Assembly (NCBI GenBank): GCA_016223165.1
Contig: JACRPO010000011.1
Location: 1 to 64,000, forward strand
DNA from: Burkholderiales bacterium
GTDB lineage: Bacteria > Pseudomonadota > Gammaproteobacteria > Burkholderiales > Burkholderiaceae_C
Direction: 5' to 3'
DNA length: 64,000 nt
In this document: piece after piece, positions 31,262 through 38,826 of the stretch
Layout of the letters: the number at the start of each line of letters is the position of its first letter
How positions within the stretch are numbered: the stretch's first letter is position 1
Notes under the pieces: generated by a model
What the model was told of the DNA's origin: nothing
The model's database searches: none
What the model saw: only the letters and a program-made list of their open reading frames with translations
Position numbers and translations under genes: made by a program

Positions 31262-33028
31262 TCAGGCAGGCTCCTTTGCCGCTGCCGCTGGCACCGGCGC
31301 CGGCGCCGGCGCCGGCTTCATCTGCCTGCCGAGCGCGCGGTCGAGGGCGCGCCGCACGGCGCCTTCGTCGAGCGTGCGCCAGCGCGCGGCGACGATCTGG
31401 TCCGGCCGCATCAGATAACACGTGCCGGGGCGGGCGTCGTAGCGTTCGGCGGCGGCGCCGGCGGGGGCGACGAGCAGCGTGCGCACCGGCACCGGTGCGC
31501 GGGCGAGGCTGTCGATGGCGGAGCGCTCGGCGCCGGCCGGCTCGTCGCGGAACAGCATGAGCACGAAGCCGTCGCCGAGCTTCTCGAGCAGCCACGCCGC
31601 GCCTTGAGCGCCGCCGCCGCCCGGGCCGGCCGGCCACGGCGCGTCGTCGGCCGGCGCGCCGGGCACCATCCAGCCGGCGAAGGCTTCGCTGTCCGGCGTC
31701 GAGAGCGGCGAGTCGCAGTGCACCGTCGGCACCGACAGGCGCCCGGAGTTGACGAGCGCGCGGCCGCACGGTGTCTCGTCGGCGAGGCTCAGCACCGCCT
31801 GGCGGAACAGCTTGGACACCTTCGTCTTCGGGGTCATGAAATCGGTGGCGCGCGTGCTGTTGAGGATGTTCTCGTCGGCCGCCTCGGTGCGCTCGCTGTC
31901 GTAGCTGTCGAGCAGCGCCTCCGGCGCCTTGCCCTGCACCACCAGCGCCAGCTTCCACATCAGGTTGTCGGCGTCCTGCACGCCGCTGTTGGCGCCGCGC
32001 GCGCCGAAGGGGCTCACCTGGTGCGCGGCGTCGCCGACGAAGAGCACGCGGCCGTGGCGGAAGTGCTTCATGCGCCGGCACTGGAAGGCGTAGACGCTGG
32101 CCCACTCGAGCTCGAAGCCGACATCCTGGAAGCCTTGCCCGTCGAGCGCGGCGCGCACGCGCGGGATCACGCGCTCGGGCTTCTTCTCCTCCTCGGGGTC
32201 GACGTCCCAGCCGAGCTGGAAGTCGACGCGCCAGACGTTGTCGGCCTCGCGGTGCATGAGCGCACTCTGGCCGCCGAAGAACGTGGGCTCGAACCAGAAG
32301 CGGCGCTCGGTGCGGTCTGCCGGGAACAGCTCGCGCTCGAGCACGATGTCGGCGATGAGAAAGCGGTCCTGGAAGACCTTGCCCTCGATGTCGAGGCCGA
32401 GCTGGCGACGGATGCCGCTGCGCGCGCCGTCGGCGACGACCAGCCAGTCGGCCTGCAGCGTGTAGGGGCCGTCGGCCGTCTCGACCTGCAGGGTGACGAA
32501 GCGCTCGCCGGCGCGCTCTTCGGGGCTCACGCGCACGACCTTGTTCATCCAGCGCAGCTCGACGCCGGGCTGCTGCTGCGCGCTCTCGACGAGGTATTGC
32601 TCCAGCCAGTATTGCTGCAGGTTGACCATGCCCGGGCGGCGGTGGCCGGTCTCGGGCAGCAGGTTGAAGCTGAACACCTCGCGCTCGCCGTGGAAGGTGC
32701 GCCCGACATTCCAGGTGACGCCCTTGTCGACGATGCGCTGGCCGAGGCCGCCGGGCCCGCCGGCTCCCGCCGGGCCGGCGCCGCGGCCGAGGCGGTCGAG
32801 GATCTCGATGGCGCGCTTGGCGTAGCACACGCCGCGCGAGCCGAGGCTGACCGTGTTGTCCTCGTCGAGCACGAGCGCGGGCAGGCCGCGCTGCGCGCTG
32901 TCGAGCGCCGCCGCCAGGCCCACCGGGCCGGCGCCGACGACCACGAGCGGCACGCGCCGCACCTCGCGCTGGCCGATCTCGGGCGGCTTCGTGTACTCGT
33001 AGCGCGGGTAGGTGTAGGTCTTCAGCAT
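31262..33028 (-). CDS. FAD-dependent aromatic hydroxylase (MhpA/MhaA-like)
   Basis: The 588-residue protein is a class A flavoprotein monooxygenase. It has FAD-binding VVVGAGPVGLAAALDSAQRG near residue 30, then the GD motif FVGDAAHQVSPFGARGANSG in the second half, and a thioredoxin-like C-terminal domain of about 170 residues, as in phenol and 3-hydroxyphenylpropionate hydroxylases. A GGGAG ribosome site precedes the ATG at 33028. Lying directly upstream of hmgA, it could make homogentisate, for example from 3-hydroxyphenylacetate, or feed a related phenol into the pathway. The substrate is inferred from context only. Confidence 0.85.
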   Translation of the reverse strand: MLKTYTYPRYEYTKPPEIGQREVRRVPLVVVGAGPVGLAAALDSAQRGLPALVLDEDNTVSLGSRGVCYAKRAIEILDRLGRGAGPAGAGGPGGLGQRIVDKGVTWNVGRTFHGEREVFSFNLLPETGHRRPGMVNLQQYWLEQYLVESAQQQPGVELRWMNKVVRVSPEERAGERFVTLQVETADGPYTLQADWLVVADGARSGIRRQLGLDIEGKVFQDRFLIADIVLERELFPADRTERRFWFEPTFFGGQSALMHREADNVWRVDFQLGWDVDPEEEKKPERVIPRVRAALDGQGFQDVGFELEWASVYAFQCRRMKHFRHGRVLFVGDAAHQVSPFGARGANSGVQDADNLMWKLALVVQGKAPEALLDSYDSERTEAADENILNSTRATDFMTPKTKVSKLFRQAVLSLADETPCGRALVNSGRLSVPTVHCDSPLSTPDSEAFAGWMVPGAPADDAPWPAGPGGGGAQGAAWLLEKLGDGFVLMLFRDEPAGAERSAIDSLARAPVPVRTLLVAPAGAAAERYDARPGTCYLMRPDQIVAARWRTLDEGAVRRALDRALGRQMKPAPAPAPVPAAAAKEPA

Positions 33029-33042
33029 CACCTGCTCCCGGC

Positions 33043-34008
33043 TCAACTCTCGAGCGCCTTCCACATCTCCACGTCGCGCTCGGCGGTCCAGATGCGCGGC
33101 TCGCGGTGCGCCGTGGCTTCGTCGTAGGCACGGCTCACGTCGAAGGGCATGCAGTGGTCGAAGATGACCCAGTGGCCGTACTTGGGCCGCACCTTCGCCA
33201 ACGTGTCGCGGTAGACGCTCTTCAGGTCCTTGCCCGCACTGGCACCGGCCCGCACGCTCGCAAAGACGTCGCTGATGAAGTCGCGCGTGCCCTTCAGGCC
33301 GCTCGCCACCTGCGCCTCGTTTTCGAGCGCGGCGCCGCGGCCGGGCACGAGCTTGGCCGGCTTGAGCGCGGCGAGGTTGTCCAGCGTCTGCGGCCAGTCG
33401 GTGAAATACGCGTCGCCGGCATAGGGCGTGGCGTCGTACTCGACGAGGTCGCCGCTGAAGAGGATGCGCTCGGCCGGCAGCCACACCACCGTGTCGCCCT
33501 TGGTATGGCCGCGGCCGAGCTGCAGCAGCTGCACCTCGAGCTTGCCCAGCCACAGCGTCATGCGGCCGGTGAAGGTGAGCGTCGGCCAGGTGAGGCCGGG
33601 CGGCACGCTCTCGACGTTGCGGAACAGGCGCGGGAAGCGGCCGATCTCGCTCGCCTTGTCCTGCTCTCCACGCTCCTTGATCATGGCCAGCGTGTCCTCG
33701 CTGGCGATGACGTGCTCGCCACCTTCGGCCATGTAGGCCGAGGCCCCGAGCACGCGCACGGCGTGGTAGTGGCTGAGCACCACGTACTTGATCGGCTTGT
33801 CGGTCACCTCGCGGATGCGGCGGATCACGTCGGCAGCCATCACCGGCGTGGCCTGCGTGTCGATGACCATCACCGCGTCGTCGCCGACGACGATGCCGGT
33901 GTTGGGGTCGCCCTCGGCCGTGTAGGCATAGGCGTGGTCCGAGAGTTTGCTGAAGGTGACCTTCTTCTCTTCGAGGTCGGCCTGGCTGGCGAAGGCTTTG
34001 CTGGACAT
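33043..34008 (-). CDS. Metallo-beta-lactamase-fold protein with altered metal motif
   Basis: The protein has 321 residues. The MBL fold is clear (GIVVGDDAVMVIDTQATP, HTKGDTVVWLPAERILFSGDLVEY, LVPGRGA). However, the usual HxHxDH motif reads SHYHAVRVLGAS: the Asp and third His are missing and an Arg follows. Metal binding and hydrolase chemistry may therefore be changed. It is the first gene of the homogentisate operon, facing the IclR regulator gene. Its role in aromatic catabolism is unknown; hydrolysis of a ring-cleavage or thioester by-product is a guess. Confidence 0.82.
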   Translation of the reverse strand: MSSKAFASQADLEEKKVTFSKLSDHAYAYTAEGDPNTGIVVGDDAVMVIDTQATPVMAADVIRRIREVTDKPIKYVVLSHYHAVRVLGASAYMAEGGEHVIASEDTLAMIKERGEQDKASEIGRFPRLFRNVESVPPGLTWPTLTFTGRMTLWLGKLEVQLLQLGRGHTKGDTVVWLPAERILFSGDLVEYDATPYAGDAYFTDWPQTLDNLAALKPAKLVPGRGAALENEAQVASGLKGTRDFISDVFASVRAGASAGKDLKSVYRDTLAKVRPKYGHWVIFDHCMPFDVSRAYDEATAHREPRIWTAERDVEMWKALES

Positions 34009-34049
34009 CGTTTCGTCTCCTGCGGGAAGTGCGCGATGATACGGCGGCA

Positions 34050-34087
34050 GTTCGCTATTGTCTAACCTGTTCGCTTTAGTCAAACTA
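34050..34087. promoter_or_regulatory. Direct-repeat operator between the catabolic operon and iclR gene
   Basis: Two 19-bp direct repeats start at 34050 and 34069 and share GTTCGCT-N3-GTC-N2-A. They fill the 84-bp divergent intergenic region. On the minus strand TTGACT followed by GACAAT overlaps the repeats and could be the promoter of the catabolic operon. IclR proteins commonly bind such sites, so autoregulation plus control of the hmg operon is inferred. Confidence 0.6.
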
Positions 34088-34092
34088 CGGGC

Positions 34093-34911
34093 ATGGCCTC
34101 TCATCCTGCACCCGCCGCCCGCGGCGCACAACGCGGCATCCAGAGCATCGAGGTCGGCGGGGCCTTGCTGAAGGCGTTGGCGCACGCCGGGCGGGCGCTG
34201 CCGCTGAAGGAGCTGGCCGCCGAGGCCGGCATGGCACCGGCGAAAGCCCACCCCTACCTCGTGAGCTTCAGCAAGATCGGCCTCATCGCGCAGGACGCGG
34301 CGAGCGGCCGCTACGGCCTCGGGCCGCTGGCCATGCAGCTGGGCCTCATCAGCCTGCAGCAACTCGACCCGGTGGCGCTGGCCACCGAGGCGATCGAGAC
34401 GCTGGCCGCACGCACCGGGCACACGGTGGCCATTGCCGTGTGGGGCAGCCGCGGCGCCACCATCGTGCGCGTGGCGCGGCCGGCGAGCGCCGTCTATGTG
34501 TCCATGCGCCACGGCACCGTGATGAGCCTGCGCGGCACCGCCTCGGGCTTGTTGTTCGCGGCCTATCTGCCGCGCGCGCAGGTGCTGGCGGCGCTGCGGG
34601 ACGATGCCGGCGGCGCCGGCGCGCCTAGCGGCCGTGGCGCCGCCGCCGGCGCGCGCATCGAGGCCGACCTCACGGCGCGGCTCGAGGAGGTGCGGCGCGC
34701 GGGCCTGGCGCGCGTGGCCGACCTGCTGCTGCCCGGCGTGAGCGCGCTGGCGCTGCCCGTGTTCGATGCGCGCGGCACCATCGTGCTCGCGCTCACGGCG
34801 ATCGGGCCTTCAGCCGTATTCGACAGCCGCAGCGATGGCGTGGTCGCCACCGCATTGCGCGAAGCCGCGCAGGCGCTCTCGACGCGGCTGGGGCGGCGCG
34901 ACGCGGCCTGA
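34093..34911 (+). CDS. IclR-family transcription regulator
   Basis: The protein has 272 residues. The N-terminal winged helix (LPLKELAAEAGMAPAKAHPY, then LVSFSKIGLIAQD) is followed by an effector domain (ARTGHTVAIAVWGSRGATIV, LRGTASGLLFAAYLP, LLLPGVSALALPVFDARGTI). It is divergent from the homogentisate operon and shares the operator region, so it is the likely pathway regulator, comparable to HmgR. The effector is probably homogentisate or a related acid, which is not shown by sequence. A Gly/Ala-rich stretch near residue 180 is a loop. Confidence 0.92.
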   Translation: MASHPAPAARGAQRGIQSIEVGGALLKALAHAGRALPLKELAAEAGMAPAKAHPYLVSFSKIGLIAQDAASGRYGLGPLAMQLGLISLQQLDPVALATEAIETLAARTGHTVAIAVWGSRGATIVRVARPASAVYVSMRHGTVMSLRGTASGLLFAAYLPRAQVLAALRDDAGGAGAPSGRGAAAGARIEADLTARLEEVRRAGLARVADLLLPGVSALALPVFDARGTIVLALTAIGPSAVFDSRSDGVVATALREAAQALSTRLGRRDAA

Positions 34912-34981
34912 ATGAGAGGCTGAGAGTGTTTCGATCATGCCCGCTCATCACGCCAGAAGGCGCCCGCTCGTGCACATGCTC

Positions 34982-35001
34982 GCCATAGCCCAGGCTATGG
35001 C
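34982..35001 (+). terminator. Hairpin downstream of the iclR-type gene
   Basis: Perfect inverted repeat GCCATAGCC, loop CA, GGCTATGGC, 71 bp past the stop. There is no T-run, so termination would be weak or factor-assisted. The surrounding 34912-35100 stretch has no gene and may be a dispersed repeat. Confidence 0.4.
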
Positions 35002-35109
35002 TGCGCTTTGCGCCTAAGCGGCGCGCGAGATCACGACGGCCACGCCGCGCTCGCGCCGGCCGGTACCGCGGCCTGATTCGCTCCCTGGCCCCCTCGCTCC
35101 CTCGGCCGC

Positions 35110-35637
35110 TCAGCAGCCGAGCGACCCCTGCGCGCGCGCACAAGCGGCGCGCCGTGCGCGCACGCCGGCGATGCGCGCCTGCTCCTCGCGCGTGATGGGC
35201 GTGTTCTCGCGCTGCAGGTTGCGCAGGCCCTGCGGCGTCTCGCAATCGACGCCGCGGTGGGCCTTGCACTGCGCGATCGACGCAGCCATGCCGGGGCTCT
35301 GCGCCGTCGGCGCCGCCTGCGGGGCAGCGGCCGCCGCGCGTTGCCGCGCCAGCATCCGATCGATCGTCGAGGTCGACGATCCGGCGGCCGGTTTCGCCGC
35401 CGCCTCGGCAACCGCCTGGGCCGGGCGGTGCGCCGCTGCGGCCGGAGCGGCCGGCGCCGCCGCAGGCGCGGTGGCGGACTCCGCGCGGATGCGCAGCCTG
35501 CTTGCGGTGGTGCTCATCGGCCGGTCACCGTAGTGGACCTGGCCCTGCTCGTCGACCCAGCGGTGCACCTGCGCCGTGACGGGTGGGGCGGCGGCGGCGG
35601 CCAGCAGCGCCGCGCACAAGGCAAGTCTCGTCAGCAT
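35110..35637 (-). CDS. DUF4124-domain periplasmic protein
   Basis: The protein has 175 residues. A signal peptide ends at VTAQ (about residue 23). The DUF4124 core VHRWVDEQGQVHYGDRP comes next, then an Ala/Pro-rich linker. A C-terminal part has three cysteines (QCKAHRGVDCETP, ACARAQGSLGC). DUF4124 proteins are common in betaproteobacteria and their function is not established. Nothing nearby gives a hint. Confidence 0.85.
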   Translation of the reverse strand: MLTRLALCAALLAAAAAPPVTAQVHRWVDEQGQVHYGDRPMSTTASRLRIRAESATAPAAAPAAPAAAAHRPAQAVAEAAAKPAAGSSTSTIDRMLARQRAAAAAPQAAPTAQSPGMAASIAQCKAHRGVDCETPQGLRNLQRENTPITREEQARIAGVRARRAACARAQGSLGC

Positions 35638-35785
35638 GGATGGGAACTCCTGGCTCGTTCAGCCGTATCGACCACGCTGCGCGGTCCTTGAGCCGGCCGC
35701 GGCCCATAGATCGGGAAACGCTGCACACACAGGCCCGGGCAGCGCGGCGGCACCAGCCTTTCGGATTGCAGAAGGGCGCAGCTCT

Positions 35786-35793
35786 GCCGATAA
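35786..35793 (+). promoter_or_regulatory. Possible FliA (sigma28) -10 element of the chemoreceptor gene
   Basis: GCCGATAA, an exact match to the FliA -10 consensus, lies 50 bp before the chemoreceptor start. A good -35 (TAAA) at the expected distance is not seen, so the call rests on the -10 and on the gene type. Confidence 0.4.
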
Positions 35794-35843
35794 GCCTCCT
35801 ACCGCCATGAGCGGGTGCCCGGCCATCCAAGGAGACGGAGAGA

Positions 35844-37802
35844 GTGCGCAAACCCCTGCAGCTGAGCGTGGCGCGACGCTTTGCGTTGATCGTGGCCCTT
35901 TGCGGCCTGGCCATCCTCGTGCCCGCCGTGAAGCACGCCTGGCACATCTGGGGCGAGACCCGCGCGCTGCTGCGCGAGCGCGAAGGCCTGCCGCCGATAC
36001 GCGCGCTGCTGTCCGTGGTGCAGCTGGCGCAGCAACATCGCGGGTTGTCGGCGGTGTGGCTGGGCGGCAAGGAGGCCGCAGCCGCTGCCCGCGCGGCCAA
36101 GGCCGTCGAGGTGGACCGGGCCATCGCCCGGTTCGAGAAGCTCCTCAGCGCCGAGGGTGGCGTCGAACCCGGTTCGACTCCCGCCAGGCATTGGGCGGCC
36201 ACGCGCGAGGCCTGGGCCACCCTGCAGGGGCAGGTGACCGGCAAGACCGTGGACGGCCCGGTTTCCTCGGCCCGGCACGCCGAACTCATCGCCGGCATGC
36301 TGCGCAACGTGGACCACCTGCTCGACCATTGGGGCCTGATCTTCGACCCCGTGCCGGGCGACTACTTCCTGGTCGTCGGCACGCTCCAGGAGGCGCCGCG
36401 CACGATCGAAGTGATGGGCCAGATGCGCGCGCGCGGCGCCAACCTGCTCTCGGCACCGGACAAGGCCACGCCGGCGCAGCGCGCCGGCTACGCCATGCTG
36501 GCCGAGAACCTGCGCGCGCAGTTCGACCGCGCCACGTTCAACCTGCAGCGCGCCGCCGACACCGGCGCGGGCGACGCCGCGGCGCTGAAGAAGATCGTGG
36601 GCGAGCTCAGCGAGCAGGGCAGCCGCGGCATCGCCATGGCCCGCAAGCAGCTGGTGGAACCCGAGACTCTGAGCCACGACAGCGCGGCCTTCGTCGCCGA
36701 CATGACGGTCGTCATCGACGCGATGTACGCCGGGCTCGACGGCCTCCTGACCCGGCTGGACATGGCGCTCGAATTGCGCGCGCGCGAAGCCGTGACGAGC
36801 CTCGCCCTCGTGGCCGTGCTGGTGCTGTCGCTCTTCGCGGCGGCCATCGGTGTGGCCGTGCAGACCGGCGCCCGCCTGCGACGCAGCCTGGGCGCCGAGC
36901 CCGACGAACTGCGCGAAGCCGCGCAGGTGGTGGCGCGTGGCGACCTGGCGAGCGCCTTGCCGGTGCGCGCCGACGACACGACGAGCGTGGTGGCCGCGAT
37001 GCGCGAGATGCAGCAGTCGCTCGCCCGCCTGGTGGACGGCGTGCGCGACAACGCCGGCCAGGTGGCGGCGGCCAGCGGCCAGATCGCGCAGGGCAACCAG
37101 GACCTTTCCACGCGCACGGAGTCGCAGGCCAGCGCCTTGCAGCAGACGGCCGCGTCGATGGAGGAACTGCGCACCACCCTCGGCCAGAGCAGCGACAGCG
37201 CGCGCCAGGCGAACCGGCTCGCCGGCGAGGCCAGCGAGGTGGCCAGGCGGGGCGGCGAGCGCGTCGGCGGCCTCGCGGCCACGATGAGCCGCATCCAGGA
37301 GAGCTCGCGCCGCATCGCCGAGATCATCGGCACCATCGACGGCATCTCGTTCCAGACCAACATCCTGGCGTTGAACGCCGCCGTCGAAGCCGCCCGCGCC
37401 GGCGAACAGGGGCGCGGGTTCGCCGTCGTGGCCAGCGAGGTGCGCGCGTTGGCGCAGCGCAGCGCCGAGGCGGCGCGCGAGATCCGCACCCTCATTGCCG
37501 ACAGCGTCGAGCGGGTCGAGCAGGGCAGCCGCCAGGGCACCGAGGCCGCCGCGACGATGCAGGAGGTGGTGGCGGCGATCGGCCGCGTCAGCAAGCTCAT
37601 CGGCGAGGTCAGCGCGGCTGCCCAGGAGCAGAGCTCAGGCGTGGCGCAGGCGAGCGACGCGGTCTCGCAGATGGACGCGGCGACGCAGCGCAACGCGGCG
37701 CTGGTTGAGCAGAGCGCGGCCGCCGCCGAGAGCCTGCGCCAGCAGGCCGCGGCACTGACGCAGGCCGTGGCCAGCTTCCGCACCACCGGCGCGACGGCCT
37801 GA
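35844..37802 (+). CDS. Methyl-accepting chemotaxis protein
   Basis: The protein has 652 residues from a GTG with AGGAGACGGAGAG upstream. TM1 is near 12-32. A helical periplasmic sensor of about 280 residues follows and includes QQHRGLSAVWLGG, which resembles nitrate-sensor-like (NIT) modules. TM2 is near 316-340, then a HAMP-like segment. The signalling domain carries the invariant tip (ISFQTNILALNAAVEAARAG, then EQGRGFAVVASEVRALAQRS). It directs swimming by controlling CheA. No CheR/CheB pentapeptide is visible at the C-terminus (TTGATA). The ligand is unknown. No che genes are in the window. Confidence 0.93.
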   Translation: MRKPLQLSVARRFALIVALCGLAILVPAVKHAWHIWGETRALLREREGLPPIRALLSVVQLAQQHRGLSAVWLGGKEAAAAARAAKAVEVDRAIARFEKLLSAEGGVEPGSTPARHWAATREAWATLQGQVTGKTVDGPVSSARHAELIAGMLRNVDHLLDHWGLIFDPVPGDYFLVVGTLQEAPRTIEVMGQMRARGANLLSAPDKATPAQRAGYAMLAENLRAQFDRATFNLQRAADTGAGDAAALKKIVGELSEQGSRGIAMARKQLVEPETLSHDSAAFVADMTVVIDAMYAGLDGLLTRLDMALELRAREAVTSLALVAVLVLSLFAAAIGVAVQTGARLRRSLGAEPDELREAAQVVARGDLASALPVRADDTTSVVAAMREMQQSLARLVDGVRDNAGQVAAASGQIAQGNQDLSTRTESQASALQQTAASMEELRTTLGQSSDSARQANRLAGEASEVARRGGERVGGLAATMSRIQESSRRIAEIIGTIDGISFQTNILALNAAVEAARAGEQGRGFAVVASEVRALAQRSAEAAREIRTLIADSVERVEQGSRQGTEAAATMQEVVAAIGRVSKLIGEVSAAAQEQSSGVAQASDAVSQMDAATQRNAALVEQSAAAAESLRQQAAALTQAVASFRTTGATA

Positions 37803-37875
37803 ACGCCCGGCCCGGCCGTTCAAGGAAAGACGGGTCAAGGCAGAGCTGACGGGCCGTGCCGAGCCGGCCCGGCGC

Positions 37876-38706
37876 TCAGCTGCGCAGCCGGCGGCAGATC
37901 TCCAGCGAGAGCGCGCTCTGGTTGAGCGTGTAGAAGTGGATGCCGGGCACGCCACCGGCGATGAGCCGCTCGCACAGCCGCGTCACCACGTCCAGGCCGA
38001 AGGCGCGGATCGACGCCGCGTCGTCCATGTAGCCCTCCATCTTCAGCGCCACCCAGCGCGGGATCTCGATGCCGTCGCGAAGCGCGAACTGCGCCACCTT
38101 GGCGTAGTTGTGGAAGGGCATGATGCCGGCGACGATGGGCACCGTGACGCCGAGCGCGCGCACCTCGTCGACGAAGTGGAAATAGGCGTCGGGGTTGAAG
38201 AAGAACTGCGTGATCGCCGCGTCCGCCCCCGCCTTCACCTTGTGCGCGAAGTGCTCGAGGTCGCGCCGCGCATAACGCTGCTGCGGGTGGTACTCGGGGT
38301 AGGCGGCGACCTCGATGAGCCAGTCCTTGCCCTGCGTCTCGCGGATGAAGGCGATCAGCTCGCTCGCATAGCGGAACTCGCCGGCGCTGGCGGTGCCGCT
38401 CGGCAGGTCGCCACGCAGCGCCACGAGCCTGCGGATGCCTTGCGCGCGGTAGGTGGCGAGGATCTCGGACAGCCCATCACGCGTGCTGCCGATGCAGCTC
38501 AGGTGCGGCGCCGCCTCGTGCCCGGCGGCGGCGATGTCGCGCACGGTGGCCAGCGTCTTCTCGCGCGTGCTGCCGCCGGCGCCGTAGGTGACGCTGAAGA
38601 ATTCGGGCCCGACCGTGGCGAGTTCGCTCACCACCGTCTTCAGCTTCTCGCTGCCCACCGGCGTGTTCGGCGGGAAGAACTCGAAGCTGATCGGAATTCG
38701 ATTCAT
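37876..38706 (-). CDS. metF: 5,10-methylenetetrahydrofolate reductase
   Basis: The 276-residue protein makes 5-methyl-THF for methionine synthesis. Hallmarks are ISFEFFPPNTPVG at the N-terminus, FFSVTYGAGGSTREKT, LVALRGDLPSG, GADAAITQFFFN and PGIHFYTLNQS. Length and start are normal. It follows ahcY on the same strand after a repeat-like spacer and is probably co-transcribed, so it would also fall under the SAH riboswitch. Confidence 0.96.
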   Translation of the reverse strand: MNRIPISFEFFPPNTPVGSEKLKTVVSELATVGPEFFSVTYGAGGSTREKTLATVRDIAAAGHEAAPHLSCIGSTRDGLSEILATYRAQGIRRLVALRGDLPSGTASAGEFRYASELIAFIRETQGKDWLIEVAAYPEYHPQQRYARRDLEHFAHKVKAGADAAITQFFFNPDAYFHFVDEVRALGVTVPIVAGIMPFHNYAKVAQFALRDGIEIPRWVALKMEGYMDDAASIRAFGLDVVTRLCERLIAGGVPGIHFYTLNQSALSLEICRRLRS

Positions 38707-38738
38707 GAGGATGCCTCCACAGACGGAGCAATGCGAAC

Positions 38739-38824
38739 AGCCCAGCGGCCGCCGCGGAACCGGCTTTGCCGGTCCGCTGGCGGTGCCCCCCGGGGGGAGG
38801 CGACCGAAGGTCGCTTCGGGGGGG
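38739..38824 (-). repeat. Triple-hairpin intergenic element between ahcY and metF
   Basis: Three short perfect inverted repeats lie in series: ACCGGC/GCCGGT at 38759-38773, CCCCCC/GGGGGG at 38786-38797 and GCGACC/GGTCGC at 38800-38814. Elements of this composition recur between genes in Burkholderiales genomes, as far as I recall. It may stabilise or attenuate the transcript between ahcY and metF. Confidence 0.55.
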
Positions 38825-38826
38825 GT

